Position numbers and translations under genes: made by a program
Origin: CADEDH01 sp047971245
Lineage (GTDB): Bacteria > Actinomycetota > Acidimicrobiia > Acidimicrobiales > SZUA-35
NCBI GenBank assembly: GCA_047971245.1
Contig: JBKDZN010000122.1
Coordinates: 1 to 29,843 of the forward strand
Length of the DNA stretch: 29,843 nucleotides
Reading direction: 5' to 3'
Shown: piece after piece, positions 1-7,031 of the stretch
Position numbering within the stretch: the first letter of the stretch is position 1
Layout of the letters: each line of letters starts with the position of its first letter
The notes under the pieces: generated by a model
What the model saw: the letters and a program-made list of their open reading frames with translations, nothing else
The model's database searches: none
What the model was told of the DNA's origin: nothing

Positions 1-471
1 CGTGCCCACGCAGCCCCCACGACGGCATCGTGAGCTAGGTCGATGCGGTCCGCGGTCTCGTGTCACTGTACGGCCGGTGCGCCATGGCCTGGACCGAGCC
101 GGCGATCACGCCGCGGCGCGGTCGAGCCCGTGGCCGTCGCCGGTGTAAGACCGTCTCGACCGACCCTGCCCTCCCGGCCGACACGGCCCTCCCGGCCGCC
201 GGGAGCCCCTCGAACGACAAGGGCCGCTCGAACGACAACGGCCGCCCCTCGAACGACAACGGCCCCTCGGCCCGGAACGGCTCGGGGAAATCGCTGTCCC
301 CTCAGGGGGCGGGTGAGGACCCCGGCCCCGCGATGGGTGTCGGATTCGATCGGGTGGCCGCCTTCGACGCAGCCCGCGACGAGGAGAAGCGGGCCGCCGA
401 GTCGGGGTGAGCGATCGGGACCAGGTGGTATCGGGCCGCGGTCATCCATCGACCCGCCCGAGGCGATTGGT
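1..471. other. Left-edge region without a confident gene
   Basis: I cannot assign a confident gene here. A plus-strand frame open from an ATG at 84 to a stop at 408-410 would give about 108 residues that are Asn/Asp/Gly/Ser-rich in the middle and end in a short charged helix-like tail (AAFDAARDEEKRAAESG). It matches no family I recognise. A minus-strand frame across 35-259 is also open and also repetitive, so the repeat, not selection, may keep both frames open. The first bases could be the end of a gene outside the window. The stretch lies downstream of the LysR gene, which reads toward it. Confidence 0.3.
210..266. repeat. Three direct copies of an 18-nt repeat
   Basis: Three near-identical 18-nt units occur at 210-227, 228-245 and 249-266. 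Each reads TCGAACGACAAxGGCCxC; the first two abut and the third follows 3 nt later. Unit length and spacer are multiples of three, so any overlapping frame gains a repeated peptide (SNDxG on the plus strand). The units are not palindromic. Function is unknown: replication slippage, a low-complexity linker or a protein-binding array are all possible. Confidence 0.8.
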
Positions 472-1413
472 TCAGGGGGCCGCGATCACGGCGTCGAGGC
501 GGCGACCGAGATCCGTGCAGATCTCCCGGGCGAGCTCGATGAAGCGATGGGCGGCGGGGGCCAGGGTGCGACCGGTGCGGGCCACCAGGACGACCTCCCG
601 GGGCGGGATCCCCGGGTCCAGTGGGTGGAGCACCAGGCGGGGATCGTCACGCTCCACGCACAGCAGGGGCAGTACCGCCGGCCCGAGCCCGGAACGGACC
701 ATGGCGGCCACGGTGCTGTTGTCGGCGCTGCGGAACACATAGGTCGGCCGGCACCCCGCCGCGATCAGCCCGGCCTCGTTCAACATCTGGCAGGAGTTCC
801 GGGGCTGACCGACCAGGGGGATCCCGTCGAGATCCCGGGCGTCGACCGGGCCGGGCGGGAACTGGTACGGACGGGCCACCACCACATAGGGGTCGACGAG
901 CAGGGGGACGACGTCGAGACCGGGGCGCCGGGATGCCGCGGTCCCGAACGAGAGGTCGATGGTGCCGTCCAGCACCGCGGCGTAGAGCTCCTCGTCCTCG
1001 TCGGAGCTCTCGACCATGAGGTCGACCTCGGGCCGCTCGTCGTGGAGGCGGGCAACCAGCTCGGGCAGGATCGAGGTGGCCACGCTCTGGTAGGCCCCGA
1101 CCGTCAGGCGGCCGACGGCTCCGTCGCGAAACCGGACGAGCCCGTCTCGGACGGCGGCCATCCCGGCCAGGACCGGCCGGCTCTGTTCCAGGAGGAGCGC
1201 CCCGATCGGGGTCAGCTCAACCGGGCGGGGGCCGCCGGGACGGTCGAACACCGGCTCACCCACGATCCGTTCCAGCGCGGCGATCTGCTGGCTCACCGCT
1301 GACTGGCTGAACCCGAGCTCCCCGGCGGCCCGGGCGAACGTGCCCTGGTCGGCCACCGTGGCCAGGGCGACGAGATGGCGCAGTTCGAGGTCTTGGAGGC
1401 TGCCCACCCGCAC
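472..1413 (-). CDS. LysR-family transcriptional regulator
   Basis: A LysR-type regulator of about 313 residues, the usual family length. The N-terminal winged helix-turn-helix is clear (ELRHLVALATVADQGTF, then ELGFSQSAVSQQIAALE), followed by a type-2 periplasmic-binding-like effector domain to the C-terminus. I place the start at the GTG at 1413. The open frame runs further upstream, but the added residues resemble no family member; a second GTG at 1407 is also possible. The start lies about 10 nt from a T-N11-A dyad, the usual site of LysR autoregulation. A small plus-strand gene at 1543 reads away from it and is a likely target. The effector and regulon cannot be read from the sequence. Confidence 0.93.
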   Translation of the reverse strand: MRVGSLQDLELRHLVALATVADQGTFARAAGELGFSQSAVSQQIAALERIVGEPVFDRPGGPRPVELTPIGALLLEQSRPVLAGMAAVRDGLVRFRDGAVGRLTVGAYQSVATSILPELVARLHDERPEVDLMVESSDEDEELYAAVLDGTIDLSFGTAASRRPGLDVVPLLVDPYVVVARPYQFPPGPVDARDLDGIPLVGQPRNSCQMLNEAGLIAAGCRPTYVFRSADNSTVAAMVRSGLGPAVLPLLCVERDDPRLVLHPLDPGIPPREVVLVARTGRTLAPAAHRFIELAREICTDLGRRLDAVIAAP

Positions 1414-1423
1414 CAGGTTAATG

Positions 1424-1438
1424 ATCAGCAATGCTGAT
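1424..1438. promoter_or_regulatory. LysR-type operator (T-N11-A dyad)
   Basis: The sequence ATCAGCAATGCTGAT is a perfect 7-bp inverted repeat around one central base and contains the T-N11-A pattern of LysR boxes. It lies between the LysR start and the divergent gene, in a locally AT-richer patch. Binding by the adjacent LysR protein is inferred from position and symmetry. Confidence 0.72.
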
Positions 1439-1542
1439 GACAACGGCCAGCAATAGCCGCTTTTCGTTGATGATCCGGCTACGTACGGTGACGTCATCGG
1501 CCGGCACCGATCCCGTTGGACCACGACGCGAAGGACACTCGA

Positions 1543-1923
1543 ATGACCGCACTCATCGACCCGATCCGTACGCCCCCGACCGAGGACGACAGGCTCGCCG
1601 CCGACGGCCGACGGTCGGCCGGATCCTCCGTTCCGGCCGCGCCGGCCGGCACCGAGGGCCCCACGTCGCCGCCCGGCGTGCGGCCAGTGCTCGACCCCGG
1701 CTGGGCATCGCGGGTTGCCGATCACGGCGTCGCCATCCTCACCGAGCCCGAACTGACCGCACTGGTGATGGTGGCCCGACGCAGCGGCGCCTCCGAGGTC
1801 CTGATCGACGTGGTCGCCGACCCCGACGCCCCGGTGGTGGCCCGGCAACGGGCGTTCGGCCGCATCGCGACCGTGATCGCCGGCCGGACCGGGCTACTCG
1901 ACACCGATCGACCCCGCCGCTGA
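1543..1923 (+). CDS. Small uncharacterised protein divergent from LysR
   Basis: About 126 residues with no family I recognise. The first 55 residues are Pro/Ala/Asp-rich and probably disordered. The C-terminal half looks folded, with alternating hydrophobic segments (ELTALVMVARRSGASEVL, DVVADPDAPVVARQRAF, IATVIAGRTGLL) and no membrane segment or signal peptide. I chose the ATG at 1543 because AAGGA lies 7 nt before it; a TTG at 1516 is in frame but lacks such a site. The gene is divergent from the LysR gene across the T-N11-A dyad, so LysR control is plausible. A hairpin follows the stop. Confidence 0.6.
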   Translation: MTALIDPIRTPPTEDDRLAADGRRSAGSSVPAAPAGTEGPTSPPGVRPVLDPGWASRVADHGVAILTEPELTALVMVARRSGASEVLIDVVADPDAPVVARQRAFGRIATVIAGRTGLLDTDRPRR

Positions 1924-1925
1924 AC

Positions 1926-1948
1926 GGTTCCCGCCCGTCGCCGGGACC
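1926..1948. terminator. Hairpin between convergent genes
   Basis: An inverted repeat TCCCG / CGGGA (1929-1933 with 1942-1946) is extended by G-C pairs with a small bulge. It sits in the 30-nt gap between two convergent genes. No T-tract is present, which is common for hairpins in GC-rich actinobacteria. It may stop transcription from both sides. Confidence 0.4.
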
Positions 1949-1953
1949 CCGGA

Positions 1954-2745
1954 TCAGTCGGCGAACGGGTCCCGGTAGCGGCCGACGGCCTGGCGGGCCA
2001 GGTGATAGAGCACGGGCGGCTGGTGCACCAGGTACCGGCGCCAACGCCGTTTCGGCTCGCGGGCCAGACGCCAGAACCACTCCAGGCCGATCCGGGTGAT
2101 GATCGGCGGGGGCCGCTTCACCGCCCCGGCCTCGTAGTCGATGGTGCCGCCGAGCGGCAGGAACAGCCGCACCCCGGGCAAGCGGTCCTTGATCGACATC
2201 AGGAAACGCTCCTGCTTACCGGCCTCGAGGCCGAACACGAGCACGGTGGCCCCGGACCGCTCCACCATGTCGACCACGTCGTTGATCTCGTCCGGGTTCT
2301 CGGTGATGCCCAGGGAGGGCCCGTAGGCACCGACCACCATCTCCCGCCCGACCTTGGCGTTGATCACCTCGGCCGCCTGGGCCGCGATGTCGTCCATGGC
2401 CCCGAGCATGAAGATGGTGACCGACGGATCGTCGGCCCACCGGGTGTAGAAGCGGGGGAAGAAATCGGAGCCCGAGATCCGCTCCCGGAGGCCGAGCCGC
2501 ATGGCCCGGGCCGCGAAGAACAGGATCTGGCTGTCGCAGGTGACGACGTCGAACTTCTGGACGACGTCATAGAAGTCCCGGTCTTTCTGGAGCTTGGCCA
2601 TCATGTCGACATGGATCGTGATGATGGTGCCGTCCCGCTTCTCCAGCAGCTCCTCGGTGGTGACATCGTCGATGTCGACGTTCAGGAGCCGGATCGGCCG
2701 GTGGACGGGGGCGGTGTCACCCTTCGATGGGCGCTGGGCTCTCAC
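1954..2745 (-). CDS. WecG/TagA/CpsF-family (GT26) glycosyltransferase
   Basis: A 263-residue GT26 glycosyltransferase. Enzymes of this family (WecG, TagA) add ManNAc-type sugars from a UDP donor to undecaprenyl-linked intermediates in surface polysaccharide or teichoic acid synthesis. Visible signatures are an N-terminal IHVDMMAKLQKDRDF region, the core VTCDSQILFFAARAMRLG, a nucleotide-binding-like stretch (SVTIFMLGA), and the C-terminal GGTIDYEAGAVKRPPP followed by GLEWFWRLAREPKRRWRRYL, the usual membrane-association tail of the family. The GTG start at 2745 overlaps the preceding gene's stop by 4 nt (GTGA), so translation is coupled. It is the last gene of a three-gene unit. The actual sugar is unknown. 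Confidence 0.9.
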   Translation of the reverse strand: MRAQRPSKGDTAPVHRPIRLLNVDIDDVTTEELLEKRDGTIITIHVDMMAKLQKDRDFYDVVQKFDVVTCDSQILFFAARAMRLGLRERISGSDFFPRFYTRWADDPSVTIFMLGAMDDIAAQAAEVINAKVGREMVVGAYGPSLGITENPDEINDVVDMVERSGATVLVFGLEAGKQERFLMSIKDRLPGVRLFLPLGGTIDYEAGAVKRPPPIITRIGLEWFWRLAREPKRRWRRYLVHQPPVLYHLARQAVGRYRDPFAD

Positions 2746-3635
2746 AGCGTCACACTCCGGCGGCGGGTGTCGAAGGTCTCGATCAGGTCGATCGTGTTGG
2801 CGATATTCCCCCGCGACGATGCCCCGAACACGATGGATTCGATCTGGGGCCGGGAGCAGATCCAGTCGATCGCCTCATCGGCCGGAATGGCCCCGGAGGC
2901 CAGCACCGACATGGCGATGACCCGGCACTGTTCGTTGGCCAGGACCTCGTCGTAGGCCTCGATCCCCCCGGCCATCCGGAAATTGATCAGGTTGTAGTTG
3001 CAACACACGATCGGATTCTCGATCCCGGCCTTGTGCAACGCGGGCACCATCGCCGGCAGGTTCATGGTGAAGAACCCGGCCTCGGCGCCGTAGCGTTCAC
3101 CCACATAATCGGCGAAGGCGGCGAAGAAGTGGGTGGCGCCGAGCCCGAGCAGCAGGTCGGCGAGGACGTTCTGCAGGAAGATGACCGGGGTATCGACCTG
3201 GGCGAACCGGGCCATCTCGGCGTCGACCAGCATCTTCAGGAGATCGTCGAGATCCCGGCCCATGCTGAGGGTGGACTTCGCGCCACGGACCATGGCCTCC
3301 ACGAGCCCGCCCGGGGTCACCGCCCGGAGGGTGTCCACCATCCCCAGCTCGCCGACCATGTTGGCGTACTTGTGGGCATACGGCATACCGGGCAGGAACA
3401 CGAAGCCCTCGTATCGAGCCGGGTTCGCCGCCACATAGTCGGCGATGGCCCCGATCTGATCGTGGGTGGTGCACATGAAGCTCCGGATACCGAGCTCATA
3501 GGCGGTGTCGAGAACCGAGATGATGGCGTCGACGTCGCGGAATCGCATGGCCTGGGCACGGGCCTTCTCCTCCGACATGTGGTTGACGCCAAAGAACTGG
3601 TTGTCTCCGAACAGGATCCGGTCGATGGAGGTCAT
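2742..3635 (-). CDS. TIM-barrel protein, aldo/keto-reductase-like
   Basis: A 297-residue predicted TIM-barrel protein. The start (RILFGDNQFFGVNHMSEEKA) and the end (AIDWICSRPQIESIVFGASS, then NIANTIDLIETF) resemble the first strand and the last cofactor-binding segment of aldo/keto reductases. I could not place the family's Asp-Tyr-Lys-His tetrad, so reductase chemistry is unproven; another barrel enzyme is possible. There is no signal peptide. It lies 46 nt after the Gfo/Idh/MocA gene and overlaps the GT26 gene by 4 nt, so a role in making or modifying the sugar used by that transferase is reasonable inference. The start is the ATG at 3635. Confidence 0.65.
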   Translation of the reverse strand: MTSIDRILFGDNQFFGVNHMSEEKARAQAMRFRDVDAIISVLDTAYELGIRSFMCTTHDQIGAIADYVAANPARYEGFVFLPGMPYAHKYANMVGELGMVDTLRAVTPGGLVEAMVRGAKSTLSMGRDLDDLLKMLVDAEMARFAQVDTPVIFLQNVLADLLLGLGATHFFAAFADYVGERYGAEAGFFTMNLPAMVPALHKAGIENPIVCCNYNLINFRMAGGIEAYDEVLANEQCRVIAMSVLASGAIPADEAIDWICSRPQIESIVFGASSRGNIANTIDLIETFDTRRRSVTL

Positions 3636-3681
3636 AAGTCGTCTCGTGATGGGGGTCGACGGATGGGGGGGGACTGGAGGG

Positions 3682-4860
3682 CTAGCGACCTCGGCGATCG
3701 AGGGTCGACCGACCGAGCCTCACGGCCCGGCGGGCCACCGCGGTGGCCCTGGTCGACAGATCGGAGGCCACGGAACGAAGCATGTCGGCGTTGCTCATTC
3801 CCGCCGGCGCTCCGACCAGCGAGGAGATCGACCGGCCACCGGCATCGCCGTTGACCCGGGCGATCTCCTCGACCACCTGGTCGGCGTCGCTGGCACTGGA
3901 GAACGAGTTCTCACCGTTGGGGTCACGCCGGGTCACCGAGGTGGCGAACCGATCGACCTGGGCCGAGTACTCCTCGCCCCGCAGGTAGTAGCGGACCGGC
4001 TCCTGCAGGTCGGTGATGTACCGGATGGTCCAGCCGGGGCCGAAGGTCTCGAAGCTGGCCCCGTCGCGGAGCCACAGCCGGCACTCCTGGCGATCGGCGA
4101 AGATCTTGCCCTTCTCACCGTGCACGGTGATGGTGGTGGTCATCTTGCGGTAGGTCGGGTCGGACCAGTTGGTCTCCAGGGTGCCGGTCATCCCGTCCGG
4201 GTAGTCGAAGATCGCGTACACCGCGTCCTCGACGTCGGTCGAGTAGATCGACGCCAACCGGGATCCGATCACCCGTTCCGGGGGGCCGACCACGAAGTTC
4301 ATGAGGTCGACGACATGGCAGGCGTAGTCGTGCAGACACCCACCCCCCTCGGACTTCTGGGCCCGCCAGGTCCGGCCACCCCCCTTGGCCTGGGTGACCA
4401 CCTGGCCGAAGGCCTTGCCGTCGACATGGTGCACCCGGCCGATGGCGCCCGCGCCGACCAGACGGGCCACCTCCTGGAAGGTGCCGATGAACCGGTTGTG
4501 GTAGCCCACCTGGTTGGCCACCCGACGGTCCGCGGCCAGGGCGGCCAAGCGCCGGGACTCGGCCGACGACAGGGTGAGGGGCTTCTCCACGAACACCCCG
4601 ACCCCCCGTTCCATCGCCTCGGTGGCCAGGGCGGCGTGCGAACGGGTGGGAGTGGCCACGAACAGGCAGTCCAGATCGGCGTCGTCGAGCATCTTGTCGA
4701 CGTCGCGATAGGTGGCGAGATCGAGGTGGCTGCGGACACCGGAGAGCATCAGGGGTTGGCTGTCGCAGACGGCCACCACATCCAACTCGGGGTGGGCCGA
4801 CGCGATGGCCAGGTGGGAGATACCCATCTTGCCGATGCCGACGATGCCAGTTCGCTGCAT
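3682..4860 (-). CDS. Gfo/Idh/MocA-family NAD(P)-dependent oxidoreductase
   Basis: About 392 residues. The N-terminal Rossmann fold is plain (GIVGIGKMGISHL with a GxGxxG loop, acidic strand end VAVCD), and the family's EKP motif is at residues 92-94 (FVEKPLTLS). The C-terminal half carries the Gfo/Idh/MocA substrate domain, including GGGCLHDYACHVVDL, where the conserved Asp and His lie. Family members oxidise or reduce sugar hydroxyls, often on nucleotide sugars. I chose the ATG at 4860, which begins right at the Rossmann strand; GTG codons at 4878 and 4929 are alternatives. It is the first gene of the unit with the aldo/keto-reductase-like and GT26 genes. The substrate is unknown. Confidence 0.88.
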   Translation of the reverse strand: MQRTGIVGIGKMGISHLAIASAHPELDVVAVCDSQPLMLSGVRSHLDLATYRDVDKMLDDADLDCLFVATPTRSHAALATEAMERGVGVFVEKPLTLSSAESRRLAALAADRRVANQVGYHNRFIGTFQEVARLVGAGAIGRVHHVDGKAFGQVVTQAKGGGRTWRAQKSEGGGCLHDYACHVVDLMNFVVGPPERVIGSRLASIYSTDVEDAVYAIFDYPDGMTGTLETNWSDPTYRKMTTTITVHGEKGKIFADRQECRLWLRDGASFETFGPGWTIRYITDLQEPVRYYLRGEEYSAQVDRFATSVTRRDPNGENSFSSASDADQVVEEIARVNGDAGGRSISSLVGAPAGMSNADMLRSVASDLSTRATAVARRAVRLGRSTLDRRGR

Positions 4861-4954
4861 GACGTGGAGGGTAGCCACTCGACCGCCGCAGCATTCGGCG
4901 GGTGCCCGGTCGTCGCATGAATTGCTCACACCAGGAGCACGATGGATGCTACAG

Positions 4955-4968
4955 CCGGCCTAGGCCGG
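4955..4968. promoter_or_regulatory. Perfect 14-bp palindrome upstream of the aldolase gene
   Basis: CCGGCCTAGGCCGG is a perfect palindrome 16 nt before the ATG at 4985, inside the divergent promoter region shared with the Gfo/Idh/MocA unit. With no central spacer it is a poor RNA hairpin, so a DNA-binding site for a dimeric regulator is the more natural reading. No regulator gene is adjacent. Confidence 0.45.
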
Positions 4969-4984
4969 GACTACCGTTCGGACC

Positions 4985-5758
4985 ATGACGGCCACCATCG
5001 CCAGCAGTACCACCCCGGCATCATCCGCCATGACCCCGGAGGAGCGGGCGGTACGCCACGATCTCGCGGTGGCGTACCGGATGTTCGCCCACTGGGGCTG
5101 GGACGACCTCATCTACACCCACTTGTCGGCCCGGGTCCCGGGTACCGACCATTTCCTGCTCAACCCATTCGACCTGGCCTTCGACGAGGTCACACCGGAG
5201 AATCTGGTCAAGGTCGACACCGAGGGGAAAGCGGTTGACCCCACCGAGCACGTGACCAACCCGGCAGGATTCGTGATCCACTCGGCGGTTCACATGGGCC
5301 GGGCCGACGCCCACTGCGTGCTGCACCTCCACACCATCGACGGCCAGGCCGTGTCGAACATGACGGAAGGGCTGCTCCCCCTGTGCCAGACCTCCATGTT
5401 CGTCCAGGGATTCGGGGTGGGCTATCACGACTATGAAGGGGTGGCCGTCAACCTCGAGGAGCGGGCCCGGCTCGTCCGGGATCTGGGCGACAACGGCATC
5501 CTGGTCCTGCGGAACCACGGGATGCTCGCCGTGGGCTCGTCGGTGGCCGAGGCGTTCACTCGCATGTACTACCTGGAGCGGTCCTGCCAGGTGCAGGTCC
5601 GCACCCTGGCCGCGGGCACGGTTCATCAACCCCCACCCGAGACGTTGGCCCCCACGGCCCGAGCCGGGGCGGGAGGGCTGGAACAGGCCAATGTGCAGCT
5701 CGGCTGGCCGGCGATCGTCCGCAAGGCACATCGCCTGTTCCCCGACCTCGCCGGTTAG
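4985..5758 (+). CDS. Class II aldolase/adducin-family protein
   Basis: A 257-residue protein of the class II aldolase/adducin fold. Zinc-ligand histidines are visible in HLHT (His114, His116) and RNHGM (His178). At the position where fuculose-phosphate-aldolase-type enzymes carry a catalytic Glu before the first His pair, this protein has the adducin-like NPAGFVIHSAVH, so classical retro-aldol activity is uncertain. A decarboxylase or isomerase of this fold is equally possible. There is no signal peptide or membrane segment. The ATG at 4985 is used, but Met16 (MTPEERAVRHDL) marks the conserved start of the domain. It stands alone, divergent from the sugar oxidoreductase unit. Confidence 0.88.
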   Translation: MTATIASSTTPASSAMTPEERAVRHDLAVAYRMFAHWGWDDLIYTHLSARVPGTDHFLLNPFDLAFDEVTPENLVKVDTEGKAVDPTEHVTNPAGFVIHSAVHMGRADAHCVLHLHTIDGQAVSNMTEGLLPLCQTSMFVQGFGVGYHDYEGVAVNLEERARLVRDLGDNGILVLRNHGMLAVGSSVAEAFTRMYYLERSCQVQVRTLAAGTVHQPPPETLAPTARAGAGGLEQANVQLGWPAIVRKAHRLFPDLAG

Positions 5759-5916
5759 CGGCCGAACGGACCCGACCCGTCGGCCCGGGCGCGCCGGCCG
5801 CAGCCCTCGGATCGACGGGCGACCCGGGCCCGACTTCGACTCCTGATAGCTGGTTGTACAATGAGGACCGACCAGACGATCAACGGGACCTTCGGGCGGT
5901 CACGGGTGACACGATC

Positions 5917-6156
5917 ATGAGCGATGACACGATCAACTTGAGCGACGACGAGGCAGGCACGAATCGGGCGGTCAACGAGCCCGTGGCGGTCGATCCCGAC
6001 CAGACCGGCCCCGTGGCCATGCCGGCCGAGAACGAACCGGCGTCCATCCGGTATCCCCCACCGGGTTGGTATTACGCCCAAGGTGATCCGCCGGACACCG
6101 CCCGCTATTGGGACGGTGACGGGTGGGTCACCGATGCCCTTCCTCGGGGCGGTTGA
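5917..6156 (+). CDS. Small DUF2510-type protein
   Basis: About 79 residues. An acidic, probably disordered N-terminal half is followed by a DUF2510-like motif: PPPGWYYAQGDPPDTARYWD, then GDGWVTD. DUF2510 is a short Trp-rich module common in actinobacteria, usually attached to a membrane domain; here there is no membrane segment. Its function is unknown. I chose the ATG at 5917. A TTG at 5854 in the same frame would add 21 residues and cannot be ruled out. The gene ends just before the promoter of the TetR gene. Confidence 0.65.
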   Translation: MSDDTINLSDDEAGTNRAVNEPVAVDPDQTGPVAMPAENEPASIRYPPPGWYYAQGDPPDTARYWDGDGWVTDALPRGG

Positions 6157-6169
6157 TCGCGCCAAACCC

Positions 6170-6198
6170 TTGACAGCTCGGGCCGGGCCCAACACGAT
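6170..6198 (+). promoter_or_regulatory. Promoter of the TetR gene
   Basis: A perfect -35 hexamer TTGACA (6170-6175) is followed after 17 nt by CACGAT (6193-6198). Transcription would start at about 6204-6207, at or next to the GTG start codon, so the mRNA may be leaderless. The spacer holds the small palindrome GGGCCGGGCCC (6180-6190). Confidence 0.6.
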
Positions 6199-6213
6199 CA
6201 TCGCTCGTGATCG
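6195..6213. promoter_or_regulatory. Candidate TetR operator
   Basis: An inverted repeat CGATCA - 7 nt - TGATCG overlaps the -10 element, the predicted transcription start and the GTG start codon of the TetR gene. A dyad of this size on the promoter of a TetR gene fits autorepression. No second copy is visible at the dioxygenase promoter. Confidence 0.5.
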
Positions 6214-6818
6214 GCGACGCTGAACGACAGATGATCGACGCCGCCGAGCGGCTGGCCGCCGAGGAAGGCCTCGGCGCGATGTCGCTCCGAGCGGTGCAGA
6301 CCGCGGCCGGACAACGGAACAAGTCGGCGGCGCAGTACCACTTCGGTTCCCGGGAGGGATTGATCGAGGCGGTCATCATCGAACGGATGCGCCCCATCAA
6401 TCAACGCCGGGCCGACCTCTTGGCCGACCTGGGCGAGACGGCGACGGTGAGCGAACTGGTCGACACCCTGGCCCGCCCCCTGGTCGAGGCCGTCCTCCGA
6501 CCCGAGGAGAGTTACTGGGCCCGGTTCGTCATGGCGGCGTTCACCGATCCGACGGTGGCCGACGTGGTGCGACGGAGCCTGGAGGGCCAGGCGTACCGGA
6601 CCGCACACGACCAGCTCCTCGAACGGCTCGACCATCTGCCGGCCGAGCGTCGGCGGCGGCGGCTCGACTCGGCGGTGGCGTTGCTGTTCGTGAGCCTGGC
6701 CGTCGTCGAGCGACGGGCCGCCGACGAGGCGGCTGGACCGACGGGATCGGCCCCGCTGGAGGCGGTCATCCACGAACTGGTCACCGTGTGCACGGCCGTG
6801 CTTGAGGCCCCGGCCTGA
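6207..6818 (+). CDS. TetR-family transcriptional regulator
   Basis: A 203-residue TetR-type regulator of normal length. Residues 1-55 form the DNA-binding domain (IDAAERLAAEEGLGAMSLRA, then QYHFGSREGLIEAVI, the usual tyrosine-containing recognition helix and following turn). The remainder is a helical ligand-binding domain with no recognisable ligand signature. The GTG at 6207 is chosen because the domain begins immediately after it and it falls at the predicted transcription start. It lies about 210 nt upstream of a TauD-type dioxygenase gene on the same strand; regulation of that gene is plausible but not shown. Confidence 0.9.
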   Translation: MIGDAERQMIDAAERLAAEEGLGAMSLRAVQTAAGQRNKSAAQYHFGSREGLIEAVIIERMRPINQRRADLLADLGETATVSELVDTLARPLVEAVLRPEESYWARFVMAAFTDPTVADVVRRSLEGQAYRTAHDQLLERLDHLPAERRRRRLDSAVALLFVSLAVVERRAADEAAGPTGSAPLEAVIHELVTVCTAVLEAPA

Positions 6819-6873
6819 GCCGCGGCGAACCCGGCGTCGCCGGACTGGGCGGCGACCGACGACACCGCGACGA

Positions 6874-6902
6874 TTGACAGATTGAGGCATCCGCCTTACG
6901 CT
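6874..6902 (+). promoter_or_regulatory. Promoter of the TauD-like dioxygenase gene
   Basis: A perfect TTGACA (6874-6879) is separated by exactly 17 nt from TACGCT (6897-6902). The match and spacing are good for a housekeeping-type sigma factor. It implies a 5' leader of about 120 nt before the ATG at 7032; I see no known riboswitch in that leader. Confidence 0.6.
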
Positions 6903-7031
6903 GGGGGCGGGGACCTGTGGACCGCGGTCGTGCGGCACCCCGATCCGGCGTCGTGGCCGGTCGGGCACCGTTCGAGCGCGGCCGATCCGATGCCCCCTGT
7001 TCCGAGTTCCCCTCCTCGCCTGGAGCCAGCC

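Noticed and set aside
210..266. CRISPR array
   Set aside because: Units are 18 nt, contiguous or 3 nt apart, without spacers, and no cas genes are present; the Cas4-like nuclease is unrelated in position.
43..1302. 419-residue open frame on the plus strand
   Set aside because: It is antisense to the LysR gene, has no family resemblance and has the composition expected of a GC-rich shadow frame.
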